Part shown: positions 17,153 to 25,678 of the stretch, piece by piece
Position numbering within the stretch: the first letter of the stretch is position 1
How the letters are laid out: each line of letters begins with the position of its first letter
NCBI GenBank assembly: GCA_013286835.1
Contig: JABDEZ010000018.1
Location: 1-35,051 of the forward strand
Length of the DNA stretch: 35,051 nucleotides
Source: Bacteroidota bacterium
GTDB lineage: Bacteria > Bacteroidota > Bacteroidia > Chitinophagales > Chitinophagaceae
Direction of reading: 5' to 3'
Notes under the pieces: generated by a model
Told to the model about the DNA's origin: nothing
The model's database searches: none
What the model saw: the letters and a program-made list of their open reading frames with translations, nothing else
Program-made: the position numbers and the translations under genes

Positions 17153-18343
17153 TTATCTTATTTCAATTGATCTCACGCTTATCTGCTTGCCATTGCTGTA
17201 TAATTGCATATAGTATATCCCACTTGCTATATTTGCTGGCACGTGTATCGATACCTGACCTGAAGCTAATATGTTGCCTTTGAGTATTTCCTGCCCTGTG
17301 ATGTTTACCATACGATATGCAGCATCTGATAAATTTGCAGGTACATTCATTGTAAATATATGGTTAGCCACCGGGTTAGGATAGATCGTAATACCGTCTT
17401 GTGATGTAACGAGGGGCACACTTGTATATAAAGGAAGACGTTGAGTGTGTACGTAGGTATGTGTAATGCTTTGTGAACTAAATGTATTATCAGCAAAAAA
17501 TACATCTACCAACGGGGTTGTTTCACCTGCACGGTAATATTTATAATCGTACGTACTGGTTACCTGTCCTTGCGTTAGGCCAAATTGTTGAAGCACATTA
17601 GCAGGGAAAGGCGTTGTGCCCTGAAAAAAGCTATCTACCTGTTGGTATATAATCTTTACTTCTATCACAGATCTGAAATCAGATTTTTTACCGGCAGCAG
17701 TATTTACCTGCACAGTTCCTACCCCAATTACGGTGTCCTTTTCTGTAACGTAAGATCTATAGGTACCTGGAGCATGAGATAAGCTGCCAGCTGCATAATT
17801 GAGCAGAAAGCCCGTAGATGTGCTAAATGATGAAGACCATACCGAATTGTAAGTAGCGGGGAAATATATTTTTGTATAAGGCGCTGAATATAGGACCACT
17901 TGTTGAGGAAATATGATGCTATCTGTAAGACCACCTGTTGCAGCTGCTAATGAGAAGCCTTTACCGTCCAGTTTTTCACCAAGTTTTAAAATTCCGTTGG
18001 GCAATATATTATATAGCGAGCGTGCATCGAAATATAGCAATGGTTCTTTTATAGGATGTATGCCAAACTCCTGGTAACTATAATTGGGGTATGGAAGGTG
18101 CAGTACAAATGGTGTATCAACGAAATAATAACTAAGTCCTGTAAAATCCCAAGCCACGTTTGCACCGGCCCCAATGTTTGCAGGTATGCCTGTTGTGCCA
18201 TAGCTGGTACTTATGCTATCCTCACTACTTTGGGAACCAGAAAAAACATTAGCAGTAAAATCACTTTGACTAAGGCTGAATTGTGCATTTGCTGACCAGG
18301 TAAATAGAATAACGGCGGCGAGAAAGAGTATAGCGGTCTTCAT
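17153..18343 (-). CDS. T9SS type A sorting domain-containing secreted protein
   Basis: The frame opens at 18382, but the signal peptide MKTAILFLAAVILFTWSANA-Q begins at 18343, so that start is preferred (396 residues). The ~290-residue passenger (SLSQSDFTANVFSGSQSSED, ANVAWDFTGLSYYFVDTPF, YRSYVTEKDTVIGVGTVQV, DYKYYRAGETTPLVDVFF) has the look of beta-rich Bacteroidota surface proteins of unknown function. The last ~80 residues are a type A T9SS domain: ITIYPNPVANHIFTMNVP, YRMVNITGQEI, IASGIYYMQLY and a terminal SVRSIEIR. It is likely exported through the outer membrane and anchored or released. A TATATTTA promoter-like element lies a short way upstream. It is divergent from metH across a 200-base gap. 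Confidence 0.82.
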   Translation of the reverse strand: MKTAILFLAAVILFTWSANAQFSLSQSDFTANVFSGSQSSEDSISTSYGTTGIPANIGAGANVAWDFTGLSYYFVDTPFVLHLPYPNYSYQEFGIHPIKEPLLYFDARSLYNILPNGILKLGEKLDGKGFSLAAATGGLTDSIIFPQQVVLYSAPYTKIYFPATYNSVWSSSFSTSTGFLLNYAAGSLSHAPGTYRSYVTEKDTVIGVGTVQVNTAAGKKSDFRSVIEVKIIYQQVDSFFQGTTPFPANVLQQFGLTQGQVTSTYDYKYYRAGETTPLVDVFFADNTFSSQSITHTYVHTQRLPLYTSVPLVTSQDGITIYPNPVANHIFTMNVPANLSDAAYRMVNITGQEILKGNILASGQVSIHVPANIASGIYYMQLYSNGKQISVRSIEIR

Positions 18344-18454
18344 AAGGAATTTTGAATATTTTGTAAATATATAAATTATCAATAAACATTTTTAGTATTT
18401 ACCATCGAAACATATTATTTCTTGAACAATGGTACCTTTAAAGATAATTTCAGA

Positions 18455-18466
18455 GAAAGGCCTTTC
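18455..18466. promoter_or_regulatory. 12-base palindrome upstream of metH
   Basis: The perfect palindrome gaaaggcctttc lies between the two divergent genes, about 60 bases before the metH -7 element. It could be an operator for either gene; no known regulator site was recognised. Confidence 0.3.
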
Positions 18467-18516
18467 ATTTTATTGAAATGCGAGACTTGTTTCAGTGATT
18501 ACTCTGATTTAGTTTT

Positions 18517-18524
18517 TACATTTG
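18517..18524 (+). promoter_or_regulatory. Promoter -7 element of metH
   Basis: TACATTTG matches TAnnTTTG perfectly, 21 bases before the ATG at 18546. With a leader of only ~15 bases there is no space for a cobalamin or SAM riboswitch downstream of it. Confidence 0.5.
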
Positions 18525-18545
18525 CATAATTTTTCATGTTGATTG

Positions 18546-21248
18546 ATGTCTGAAATACAACCATTTCTCCGCCTGAGTGGCCTGGAGCCTCTTATAGTTC
18601 GCCCGGAAACAAATTTTATTAATGTTGGGGAACGTACCAATGTTACAGGATCTAAAAAATTTGCACGCCTTATAAAGGAAAACAAGTATGAAGAAGCCCT
18701 ATCTGTTGCACGGCAGCAGGTAGAAAGTGGCGCACAAATACTAGACATAAACATGGATGATGCCCTGCTAGACGGTGTGCAAGCCATGACCACATACCTG
18801 AACCTGCTACAAGCTGAGCCGGATATAGCCCGCATACCTATTATGCTCGACTCATCTAAATTCTCAATTATAGAAGCAGGATTGAAGTGCGTACAAGGTA
18901 AATGTATTGTAAACTCCATTTCTATGAAGGAAGGGGAGGGGAAATTTATAGAGCAGGCTATTATATGCCGCAACTATGGCGCCTCGGTAATTGTTATGGC
19001 TTTTGATGAAGTAGGGCAGGCCGATTCTATGGAACGTAAAGTTGAGATCTGCGAGCGTGCTTATAAGATATTAACAGAACAAGTCGGTTACAAACCACAG
19101 GATATCATTTTCGACCCGAACATATTTGCTATTGCAACCGGTATAGAAGAACACAATAATTATGGTGTTGATTTCATAGAAGCCACCAGGATCATAAAAC
19201 AAAAAATGCCGCTTACTAAAGTGAGCGGTGGTGTAAGTAATGTATCTTTCTCATTTAGGGGTAACGATGTTGTACGTGAGGCCATGCACAGTGTTTTTTT
19301 GCTGCACGCAATAAAAGCAGGTATGGATATGGGCATTGTAAATGCCGGACAGCTACAGGTGTATGATGAAATAGAACCTAAACTAAGGGAACTGTGTGAA
19401 GATGTGATACTGAACAAAAGGCCCGATGCCACAGAGCGGCTGGTGACCTTTGCAGATACAGTACAGGCAAAAGGAAAAGAAGAAAAGAAAGATGACCTAT
19501 GGCGTGGCACCAGCGTGGAAGAAAGACTGCGACATGCATTGGTAAATGGTATTACCGACTTTATAGACCAGGATACTGAAGAGGCACGCCAGAAATACCC
19601 TAAACCACTTGACGTGATAGAGGGGCCATTAATGGATGGAATGAATGTAGTGGGTGACCTGTTTGGCAGTGGTAAAATGTTTTTGCCACAGGTGGTGAAA
19701 AGCGCACGTGTAATGAAAAAAAGTGTAGCCGTGCTTACACCTTATATAGAAGCTGAAAAAGAACTCCGCCGCCAAGCCCATATTACAGCTGGCACTATAA
19801 ATGAAGAGACCGCCGGCGCTGCCAAAATACTAATGGCAACGGTAAAGGGAGACGTACATGATATAGGCAAGAATATTGTAGGTGTAGTTTTGGGCTGTAA
19901 CGGTTATGATATCATAGACCTTGGGGTAATGGTGCCTGCCGATAAAATATTGGAAACTGCGCAACGTGAGAAAGTTGATATAATAGGATTGAGTGGTTTG
20001 ATAACCCCAAGCCTGGATGAAATGGTGCATGTGGCCAAGGAGATGAAACGCCGGGGCATGAGCCAACCTTTGCTGATAGGTGGCGCAACAACATCGCGCA
20101 TGCATACTGCTGTGAAGATAGCACCTGAGTATAACGAAGGTGTGGTTTATGTGCTGGATGCCAGCCGTAGCGTTACCGTAGCCGGCAACCTGCTGAATAA
20201 AGAACAAAAAGAAGGTTACCTGCACAATATAAAAGATGAGTATAGTAAGCTGCGCGACGACTTTGCAAACAAACGTTCTGCCAAAGCATACATTACTCTT
20301 GAAGAAGCGCAGAATAACCCCGTTGATATAAACTGGATAGACTATCAACCACCCGTACCTTCATTTACAGGGGTGAAGGTCTTTGCCGAATATGATATTG
20401 CTGAAATACGTCAGTACATAGACTGGGGACCTTTTTTCATAACATGGGAGATGCGCGGCAAGTTTCCGGATATACTTACAGATGCACATGCCGGTACAGA
20501 AGCAACACGGTTGTATAACGATGCCAACGCATTGCTGGACAAAATAATTGCCGAAAAGTGGCTTACAGCAAACGGTGTGATCGGTTTTTGGGAAACATTG
20601 AGAACCGCACCAGATACCATAGAACTGAAAGATGAGCATGGACATGTGATCAAGACCCTGGAGTTCCTGAGGCAGCAGATAAAAAAAGCAGCAGGTCAAC
20701 CCAACTTCTCCCTGGCAGATTTCATAATGCCCGGCAAGAAAGACTACATGGGTGCATTTGCCGTAAGCATACATGGCATAGAACCACACCTGCAGGCATT
20801 TGCAGACAACCTTGACGATTACAATAAGATATTGCTGCAAGCCATAGCAGACCGATTGGCTGAGGCATTTGCAGAAGTGCTGCACCTGCGTGTGCGCAAG
20901 GAACTATGGGGATATGATAAGGAAGAACAAATGCCGATATCTGAACTGGTAAAGGAAAAATACCGTGGCATACGGCCTGCGCCCGGCTATCCTGCATGTC
21001 CTGACCACACTGAGAAAATAAAATTGTTCGACCTGCTGGATGCTACAGGCAACGCGGGTATCATCCTTACCGAATCGCTGGCTATGTATCCCGGGGCAGC
21101 GGTTTGTGGTTGGTATTTTAGTCATCCGCATAGTTCTTATTTCGGTATCAACAATATACTGGAAGACCAACTGGTTGACTATACCCGCCGCAAAGGCATG
21201 GACCCTGAAGAAATGAAGAAGTGGCTTTCACCAATATTAGACTCCTAA
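18546..21248 (+). CDS. metH: Methionine synthase (cobalamin-dependent), lacking the homocysteine-binding domain
   Basis: The 900-residue product contains three of the four MetH modules. The pterin (methyltetrahydrofolate) domain is at ~12-290 ([47 protein letters not shown]). The cap and cobalamin-binding domains are at ~318-580, with the cobalt ligand His438 in DVHDIGKN and [13 protein letters not shown]. The activation domain is at ~620-895, with the SAM-binding motif [15 protein letters not shown] near residue 810. A full MetH is ~1220 residues. The missing N-terminal ~330 residues hold the zinc/homocysteine domain, which must come from a separate polypeptide. Split MetH is known in Bacteroidota. 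ATG at 18546 is preferred over the TTG at 18543. The next gene starts one base after its stop, so the two are probably co-transcribed. Confidence 0.95.
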   Translation: MSEIQPFLRLSGLEPLIVRPETNFINVGERTNVTGSKKFARLIKENKYEEALSVARQQVESGAQILDINMDDALLDGVQAMTTYLNLLQAEPDIARIPIMLDSSKFSIIEAGLKCVQGKCIVNSISMKEGEGKFIEQAIICRNYGASVIVMAFDEVGQADSMERKVEICERAYKILTEQVGYKPQDIIFDPNIFAIATGIEEHNNYGVDFIEATRIIKQKMPLTKVSGGVSNVSFSFRGNDVVREAMHSVFLLHAIKAGMDMGIVNAGQLQVYDEIEPKLRELCEDVILNKRPDATERLVTFADTVQAKGKEEKKDDLWRGTSVEERLRHALVNGITDFIDQDTEEARQKYPKPLDVIEGPLMDGMNVVGDLFGSGKMFLPQVVKSARVMKKSVAVLTPYIEAEKELRRQAHITAGTINEETAGAAKILMATVKGDVHDIGKNIVGVVLGCNGYDIIDLGVMVPADKILETAQREKVDIIGLSGLITPSLDEMVHVAKEMKRRGMSQPLLIGGATTSRMHTAVKIAPEYNEGVVYVLDASRSVTVAGNLLNKEQKEGYLHNIKDEYSKLRDDFANKRSAKAYITLEEAQNNPVDINWIDYQPPVPSFTGVKVFAEYDIAEIRQYIDWGPFFITWEMRGKFPDILTDAHAGTEATRLYNDANALLDKIIAEKWLTANGVIGFWETLRTAPDTIELKDEHGHVIKTLEFLRQQIKKAAGQPNFSLADFIMPGKKDYMGAFAVSIHGIEPHLQAFADNLDDYNKILLQAIADRLAEAFAEVLHLRVRKELWGYDKEEQMPISELVKEKYRGIRPAPGYPACPDHTEKIKLFDLLDATGNAGIILTESLAMYPGAAVCGWYFSHPHSSYFGINNILEDQLVDYTRRKGMDPEEMKKWLSPILDS

Positions 21249-21249
21249 A

Positions 21250-21906
21250 ATGAACGACATACCGGCAACAGCTTCCAAATATCCAAAGGGGCTAACCATA
21301 CTCGCAAATATTATATCGTATATTTTTCACCCAGTATTCATGCCAGTTATTATGGCAGCTGGTGTTTATTTTTTATCACCAACCAGCTTTGCAGGCATAG
21401 ATATATCCATGTTTGGCCAATGGTTGCTGATAATGGGTTTTCTTACTGTTTTCTTTCCACTGTTCACTTTGTTCCTGCTTAAAAAGCTAGACTTTATTGA
21501 AAGCATACAATTGCATACCGCCAAAGACCGTATCATACCGCTTATAGCCACTATGATATTTTACTTCTGGGCCAACATGGTATTTGGTAATATACCCAAC
21601 GTGCCCATGATATTGCACCTGGTAACGCTCAGTTCGTTCTGGGGTATTATCCTGTTGTTCCTGATCAATATTTTCTTTAAAGTAAGTATGCATACCGCAG
21701 CAGCAGGCAGCTACGTGGGTCTGATGATAGTATTGGCTATGACAAGCCCTGTAAATATGATACTCCTGTTCTTTGCTACTGTTTTAGTGGCAGGTGCCAT
21801 AGGTACTGCGCGCCGCATATTGGGTGCACATGGCAGTGGAGAAATATGGCTGGGCTATGCTATAGGCATACTGGTTACGTTGGCAGCCTATATTTACTTA
21901 AAGTAA
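21250..21906 (+). CDS. PAP2-like integral membrane protein with altered phosphatase motifs
   Basis: The 218-residue protein has about six predicted membrane segments (IISYIFHPVFMPVIMAAGV, WLLIMGFLTVFFPLFTLFLL, IIPLIATMIFYFW and others). Its layout recalls PAP2 phosphatases: KDRIIPL stands where KxxxxxxRP is expected, KVSMHTAAAGS where PSGH is expected, and ARRILGAHGSGEIWLGYAIG where SRxxxxxHxxxD is expected. The third motif keeps Arg and His but has Glu for Asp, so activity on lipid phosphates is uncertain. The start is one base after the metH stop, indicating translational coupling, but no functional tie to methionine synthesis is known. The shared hairpin 21932-21969 ends the unit. Confidence 0.6.
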   Translation: MNDIPATASKYPKGLTILANIISYIFHPVFMPVIMAAGVYFLSPTSFAGIDISMFGQWLLIMGFLTVFFPLFTLFLLKKLDFIESIQLHTAKDRIIPLIATMIFYFWANMVFGNIPNVPMILHLVTLSSFWGIILLFLINIFFKVSMHTAAAGSYVGLMIVLAMTSPVNMILLFFATVLVAGAIGTARRILGAHGSGEIWLGYAIGILVTLAAYIYLK

Positions 21907-21931
21907 GAATCGAGCTAGATATAGCAGAATG

Positions 21932-21970
21932 AAAATGGCTGGAATTTGTATACAAATTCCAGCCATTTTT
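21932..21970. terminator. Bidirectional terminator between the metH unit and lysA
   Basis: A perfect 38-base palindrome with 19-base arms (21932-21950 and 21951-21969), centred on gtatac, begins aaaatggc and ends gccatttt. A/T runs on both sides serve the convergent genes on both strands. Confidence 0.92.
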
Positions 21971-21987
21971 ATAAGCAGATAAATGAA

Positions 21988-23202
21988 TTAAAGCACCTCC
22001 AGCTGGTTGCGGAGCAGATCTTCAAATACATCGCGACGACGTATGAGTTGCGCTTTACCATCCTTTACCAATACTTCGGCAGGTTTCAGGCGTGAGTTGA
22101 AGTTACTACTCATTTCAAACCCGTATGCACCTGCGTTGTGGAACAAAAGATAGTCACCTTCTCTTACCTCATTCAGCACCCTGTCCCATGCAAAAGTGTC
22201 TGTTTCGCAGATGTTACCTACCACTGTGTATATGCGCTCGGCACCTGTGGGATTAGTAATGTTGGTAATGCGGTGATAAGCATCGTAAAACATTGGCCTT
22301 ATCAGGTGATTGAAGCCTGAATTTATACCTACAAATACTGTTGCCGTGGTTTGTTTTATTACATTGGCTTTAGTTACGAAGTAACCACACTCGCTCACCA
22401 GGTACTTACCAGGCTCAAACCAAACTTCCAGTTTGCGACCGTATTCTTTTTCAAATTCTTTTACTGCTTCAGTGAGTTTTTCACCAAGTGTATAAATATC
22501 TGTTTCTCTATCGCCTTCTTTGTAAGGCACTTTAAAGCCACTGCCCAGGTCTATGAACTCTAGTCGGTCAAACTTCTGTGCAGCTTCAAACATGATCTCA
22601 AGTGCATTGAGGAATATGTTGATATCTTTGATCTCGCTACCGGTATGCATATGCAAGCCCTGCACATGCAGGCCGGTTGTTTTCACTACACGCTCTATAT
22701 GGCGCATCTGGTGTATAGAAATACCAAATTTGCTATCTATATGCCCTGTAGAAATTTTGTAGTTACCACCAGCCTCAATGTGTGGGTTAATACGGATGCA
22801 AATGGGGTAGGTACCACCAAATTTGCTACCAAACTGTTCCAATATAGATATGTTATCTATATTAATATTGACACCAAGCGCTTTCGCATCGCTTATCTCA
22901 GCAAAATCTACGCAGTTTGGTGTAAAAAGTATTTGTTGTGGCTCGAAGCCTGCCTTTAATCCCAGCATCACTTCATTAATGCTCACGCAGTCCAGGTTGG
23001 CACCCAGGCTGTTTATATACTTCAATATATTTATGTTGGTCAGCGATTTGCAGGCATAAAAAAAGCGTGTGGGGTGCGCTTTAAAAGCATCCTTCAGCTT
23101 GTTGTATTGTTCTGCTATTTTTTCAGCATGATAAATATAAACGGGTGTACCATACTCATTGGCTATGGAAATCAGTTGCTCGTAAGCAATAGTCTCAGGC
23201 AT
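21988..23202 (-). CDS. lysA: Diaminopimelate decarboxylase
   Basis: The 404-residue PLP enzyme converts meso-diaminopimelate to lysine, the last step of lysine synthesis. Fold III decarboxylase signatures are present: FFYACKSLTN with the PLP-binding Lys52, LDCVSINE, HMHTGSEI, the phosphate-binding IDLGSGF, and EPGKYLV in place of the usual EPGR. The active-site pair follows as CETDTFA and GAYGFEMSSNFNSR. Length fits LysA. EPGK with Lys for Arg is a small oddity; related decarboxylases share the fold, but the CETDTF motif favours LysA. The promoter TATTTTTG lies ~43 bases upstream, directly beside the terminator of the gene behind it. It is transcribed alone. Confidence 0.92.
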   Translation of the reverse strand: MPETIAYEQLISIANEYGTPVYIYHAEKIAEQYNKLKDAFKAHPTRFFYACKSLTNINILKYINSLGANLDCVSINEVMLGLKAGFEPQQILFTPNCVDFAEISDAKALGVNINIDNISILEQFGSKFGGTYPICIRINPHIEAGGNYKISTGHIDSKFGISIHQMRHIERVVKTTGLHVQGLHMHTGSEIKDINIFLNALEIMFEAAQKFDRLEFIDLGSGFKVPYKEGDRETDIYTLGEKLTEAVKEFEKEYGRKLEVWFEPGKYLVSECGYFVTKANVIKQTTATVFVGINSGFNHLIRPMFYDAYHRITNITNPTGAERIYTVVGNICETDTFAWDRVLNEVREGDYLLFHNAGAYGFEMSSNFNSRLKPAEVLVKDGKAQLIRRRDVFEDLLRNQLEVL

Positions 23203-23244
23203 CTTTTTTTAGTTATTGGGGAATGTAATTGAAAAAATAAAATT

Positions 23245-23252
23245 CAAAAATA
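23245..23252 (-). promoter_or_regulatory. Promoter -7 element of lysA
   Basis: The minus strand reads TATTTTTG, a perfect TAnnTTTG, about 43 bases before the ATG. The -33 region overlaps the preceding terminator hairpin, and no TTTG is visible there. Confidence 0.5.
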
Positions 23253-23256
23253 CGAA

Positions 23257-23289
23257 AAGAGCGGGAGCTTTTTAAAAACTCCCGCTCTT
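23257..23289 (-). terminator. Intrinsic terminator of the nucleotide-sugar dehydrogenase gene
   Basis: Perfect 11-base arms aagagcgggag (23257-23267) and ctcccgctctt (23279-23289) are joined by a self-complementary T/A loop, with TTTT after it on the minus strand. It ends four bases before the lysA -7 element. Confidence 0.85.
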
Positions 23290-23315
23290 AGCGTGTTAGC
23301 CATTATTATGGGGAG

Positions 23316-24611
23316 TTATAATCTTGCGTGTACCTTATCCTTATCCAGGCAGCCCTTAACATCATACACAACGCCATCGCGCTTCACAGACTTACGCCAT
23401 GCATAGTCAAGAAACTCATTGTGTGCAACAGCTAGTATGGCCGCATCATATTGCTCACCGTCCAGTTCGGTGATAATATCAATACCGTATTCATGCTTTA
23501 CTTCTGCCGGGTTAGCCCAAGGGTCGTAAACGGTTACATTTATTTCATATGACTTCAGTTCTTTAACAATGTCAATCACTTTAGTATTGCGCACATCGGG
23601 GCAGTTTTCCTTAAAGGTGATACCCAGCAACAGCAAGTTTGCATTCTTTACGCCAACATTGTTCCTAAGCATCAATTTCACAACCTCGTTGGCAACATAT
23701 GCACCCATGCCATCGTTCAGGCGGCGGCCTGCAAGTATTATTTCAGGGTGATAACCGGCTTCCTGTGCTTTTTGCGCCAGGTAATAAGGGTCAACGCCTA
23801 TGCAATGGCCACCAACCAGCCCTGGCTTAAAGGGCAGGAAGTTCCACTTAGTTGCAGATGCAGCCAATACTTCGTGCGTGTCTATACCCAGCCTGTTAAA
23901 TATCTTTGCTAGTTCATTTACGAATGCAATGTTGATATCGCGCTGTGCGTTCTCTATTACTTTTGCAGCCTCTGCCACTCTTATACTGCTGGCCTTATGT
24001 GTACCTGCTGTTATAACAGACCGGTAGAGTGCATCTACTTTTTCAGCAACTTCTGGTGTAGAACCAGATGTTACCTTCTTTATTTTGGTTACGGTATGTG
24101 TCTTATCTCCGGGGTTTATACGCTCTGGAGAATATCCACAAAAAAAGTCAACATTAAACTTAAGACCCGAAACACGCTCCAGTACAGGCACACACTCTTC
24201 TTCTGTAACACCTGGGTAAACTGTCGATTCGTAAACAACAATATCTCCCTTTTTCAGAATCTTGCCTACACTCTCACTGGCTTTGTACAGCGGGGTAAGA
24301 TCAGGGCAATTGTTCTTATCAACAGGAGTGGGTACTGTTACTATATAGTAAGTGCAGTCAGCAATATCGCCTAGTTTGTTGGTGCAATGCAACCCTTTTA
24401 CGCCATCCAGCGGAACGACTTCGGATATTACACTCTTCAGGGTCTCATCATCAACTTCCAGTGTATTATCCTTGCCACCTTGCAATTCATTGATCCTTTT
24501 AGTATTGATATCAAATCCCAGCGACGGATACAATTTCCCGAACTCCACTGCCAGTGGCAGGCCTACGTATCCAAGGCCTATAACAGCCACTCTGACATTA
24601 CCTGATTCCAT
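23316..24611 (-). CDS. Nucleotide sugar dehydrogenase (UDP-HexNAc/UDP-glucose 6-dehydrogenase family)
   Basis: The 431-residue product oxidises C6 of an NDP-sugar to a uronic acid with two NAD+. Motifs are the N-terminal Rossmann loop [12 protein letters not shown] (about residues 10-21), [20 protein letters not shown], the phosphate loop [11 protein letters not shown], and [18 protein letters not shown] with the catalytic Lys/Asn. [15 protein letters not shown] carries the catalytic Cys270, and a C-terminal NAD-like domain has [15 protein letters not shown]. The [11 protein letters not shown] form and overall sequence resemble the TviB/WbpO group (UDP-N-acetylglucosamine or -galactosamine dehydrogenases), but the exact sugar cannot be fixed by eye. 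It feeds capsule or exopolysaccharide synthesis. The CpsB-type phosphatase gene is upstream on the same strand, 117 bases away. Confidence 0.88.
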   Translation of the reverse strand: MESGNVRVAVIGLGYVGLPLAVEFGKLYPSLGFDINTKRINELQGGKDNTLEVDDETLKSVISEVVPLDGVKGLHCTNKLGDIADCTYYIVTVPTPVDKNNCPDLTPLYKASESVGKILKKGDIVVYESTVYPGVTEEECVPVLERVSGLKFNVDFFCGYSPERINPGDKTHTVTKIKKVTSGSTPEVAEKVDALYRSVITAGTHKASSIRVAEAAKVIENAQRDINIAFVNELAKIFNRLGIDTHEVLAASATKWNFLPFKPGLVGGHCIGVDPYYLAQKAQEAGYHPEIILAGRRLNDGMGAYVANEVVKLMLRNNVGVKNANLLLLGITFKENCPDVRNTKVIDIVKELKSYEINVTVYDPWANPAEVKHEYGIDIITELDGEQYDAAILAVAHNEFLDYAWRKSVKRDGVVYDVKGCLDKDKVHARL

Positions 24612-24728
24612 TATTGAGTTTATTATTAATACTAGGGGTGTAAAATATAAAAAATTGGCACAAGATAAAAATTGCCTTCCACGTGTAATAGTACCTTTTT
24701 GTTATCCTTTTGCTAAGTGTAAACAGCG

Positions 24729-25496
24729 CTAAGCAATCAAATCCTTATTTCTAAATGCATACTTCTGCAGCTTCAGGAAGGTTTTGCCCTGCGTAAACCT
24801 TTGCAGTAGCTCGGCATGCCTCATGTGGTGCATGTCTGTGCCCGCATAATCATACAGCTTATTTTCAAGTATGAAGAGCGCCATATCCTTCACATCGCCT
24901 CCGTAATAACCTGCAAGTGACAATGTATTGAGCTGCAACATACAGCCCCTGTCTTTAAGGTCTGTAAATATTTGCCTGTTCTCCCTGAAATATAGGTAGC
25001 GCTCGGGGTGTGCCAATACAGGCTTATATCCCTTAAGCTGTATATTAAACATGATCTCAAACAAATTGGATGGTTGCGATGCCATCGAAATTTCTACCAA
25101 TACCTGATCCTGATAAATGGTAAGGAGAGGCTCACGTTCCAGTATCTGGAAAAAATGATCGTCTATGTAATACTCGGCAGCCGCTTTTACTGCAATATCC
25201 ATATCCTTTTCCTTCAGCGTATGATGCACCTGTTGCAGGCCCGCTAATATTTTTGATGAAGAATTAGGATAGTGATCGAAATTGATATGGGGTGTAGTGA
25301 CAACGCCTTTATATCCCATGTCCTGCATGGCTTTCAGCATTGTAATACTATCATCTATTGTTTGAGCGCCATCATCTATGCCCGGTATAAAGTGAGAGTG
25401 CATATCGGCCCCCAGAAACGAATAATCGCGCACTGCATCACTATTATCCTCTTCTTCACTTTCTCTTTTCTTTCTCCCAAATAACCTTGAAAACAT
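24729..25496 (-). CDS. PHP-family tyrosine-protein phosphatase (CpsB/CapC/YwqE type)
   Basis: The 255-residue protein matches the manganese-dependent PHP phosphatases that dephosphorylate the bacterial tyrosine kinase controlling exopolysaccharide chain length. Key residues are DMHSHFIPGIDDGA (metal His33 and His35, with Asp41 and Asp42), VTTPHIN, AAAEYYIDDHF, HPERYLYF and the C-terminal GTDMHHMRHAELL with Asp and His ligands. The basic, acidic N-terminus (FGRKKRESEEEDNSD) is an extension not needed for catalysis. No cognate BY-kinase (Wzc) or Wza gene is in the window. The nucleotide-sugar dehydrogenase downstream supports a role in polysaccharide production. It is divergent from the LhgO-type gene. 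Confidence 0.85.
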   Translation of the reverse strand: MFSRLFGRKKRESEEEDNSDAVRDYSFLGADMHSHFIPGIDDGAQTIDDSITMLKAMQDMGYKGVVTTPHINFDHYPNSSSKILAGLQQVHHTLKEKDMDIAVKAAAEYYIDDHFFQILEREPLLTIYQDQVLVEISMASQPSNLFEIMFNIQLKGYKPVLAHPERYLYFRENRQIFTDLKDRGCMLQLNTLSLAGYYGGDVKDMALFILENKLYDYAGTDMHHMRHAELLQRFTQGKTFLKLQKYAFRNKDLIA

Positions 25497-25678
25497 TTTT
25501 GTCCTTTATGTTTTTACTAAATACAACGATCTGGTAGCAGCTTGATATAAATATAGTGCCCTATAATGGCAAATTTATACATAAGCAGCCATAAAACTTT
25601 TAATAAATAGCCCGCATGGATAATAACCACTGTATATGAATAGCCTTTCGGTAAAATGGCGCTATTTTTACGCCCCAA

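Noticed and set aside
19830-20348. 172-codon minus-strand frame inside metH
   Set aside because: Antisense to the cobalamin domain, no recognisable protein features.
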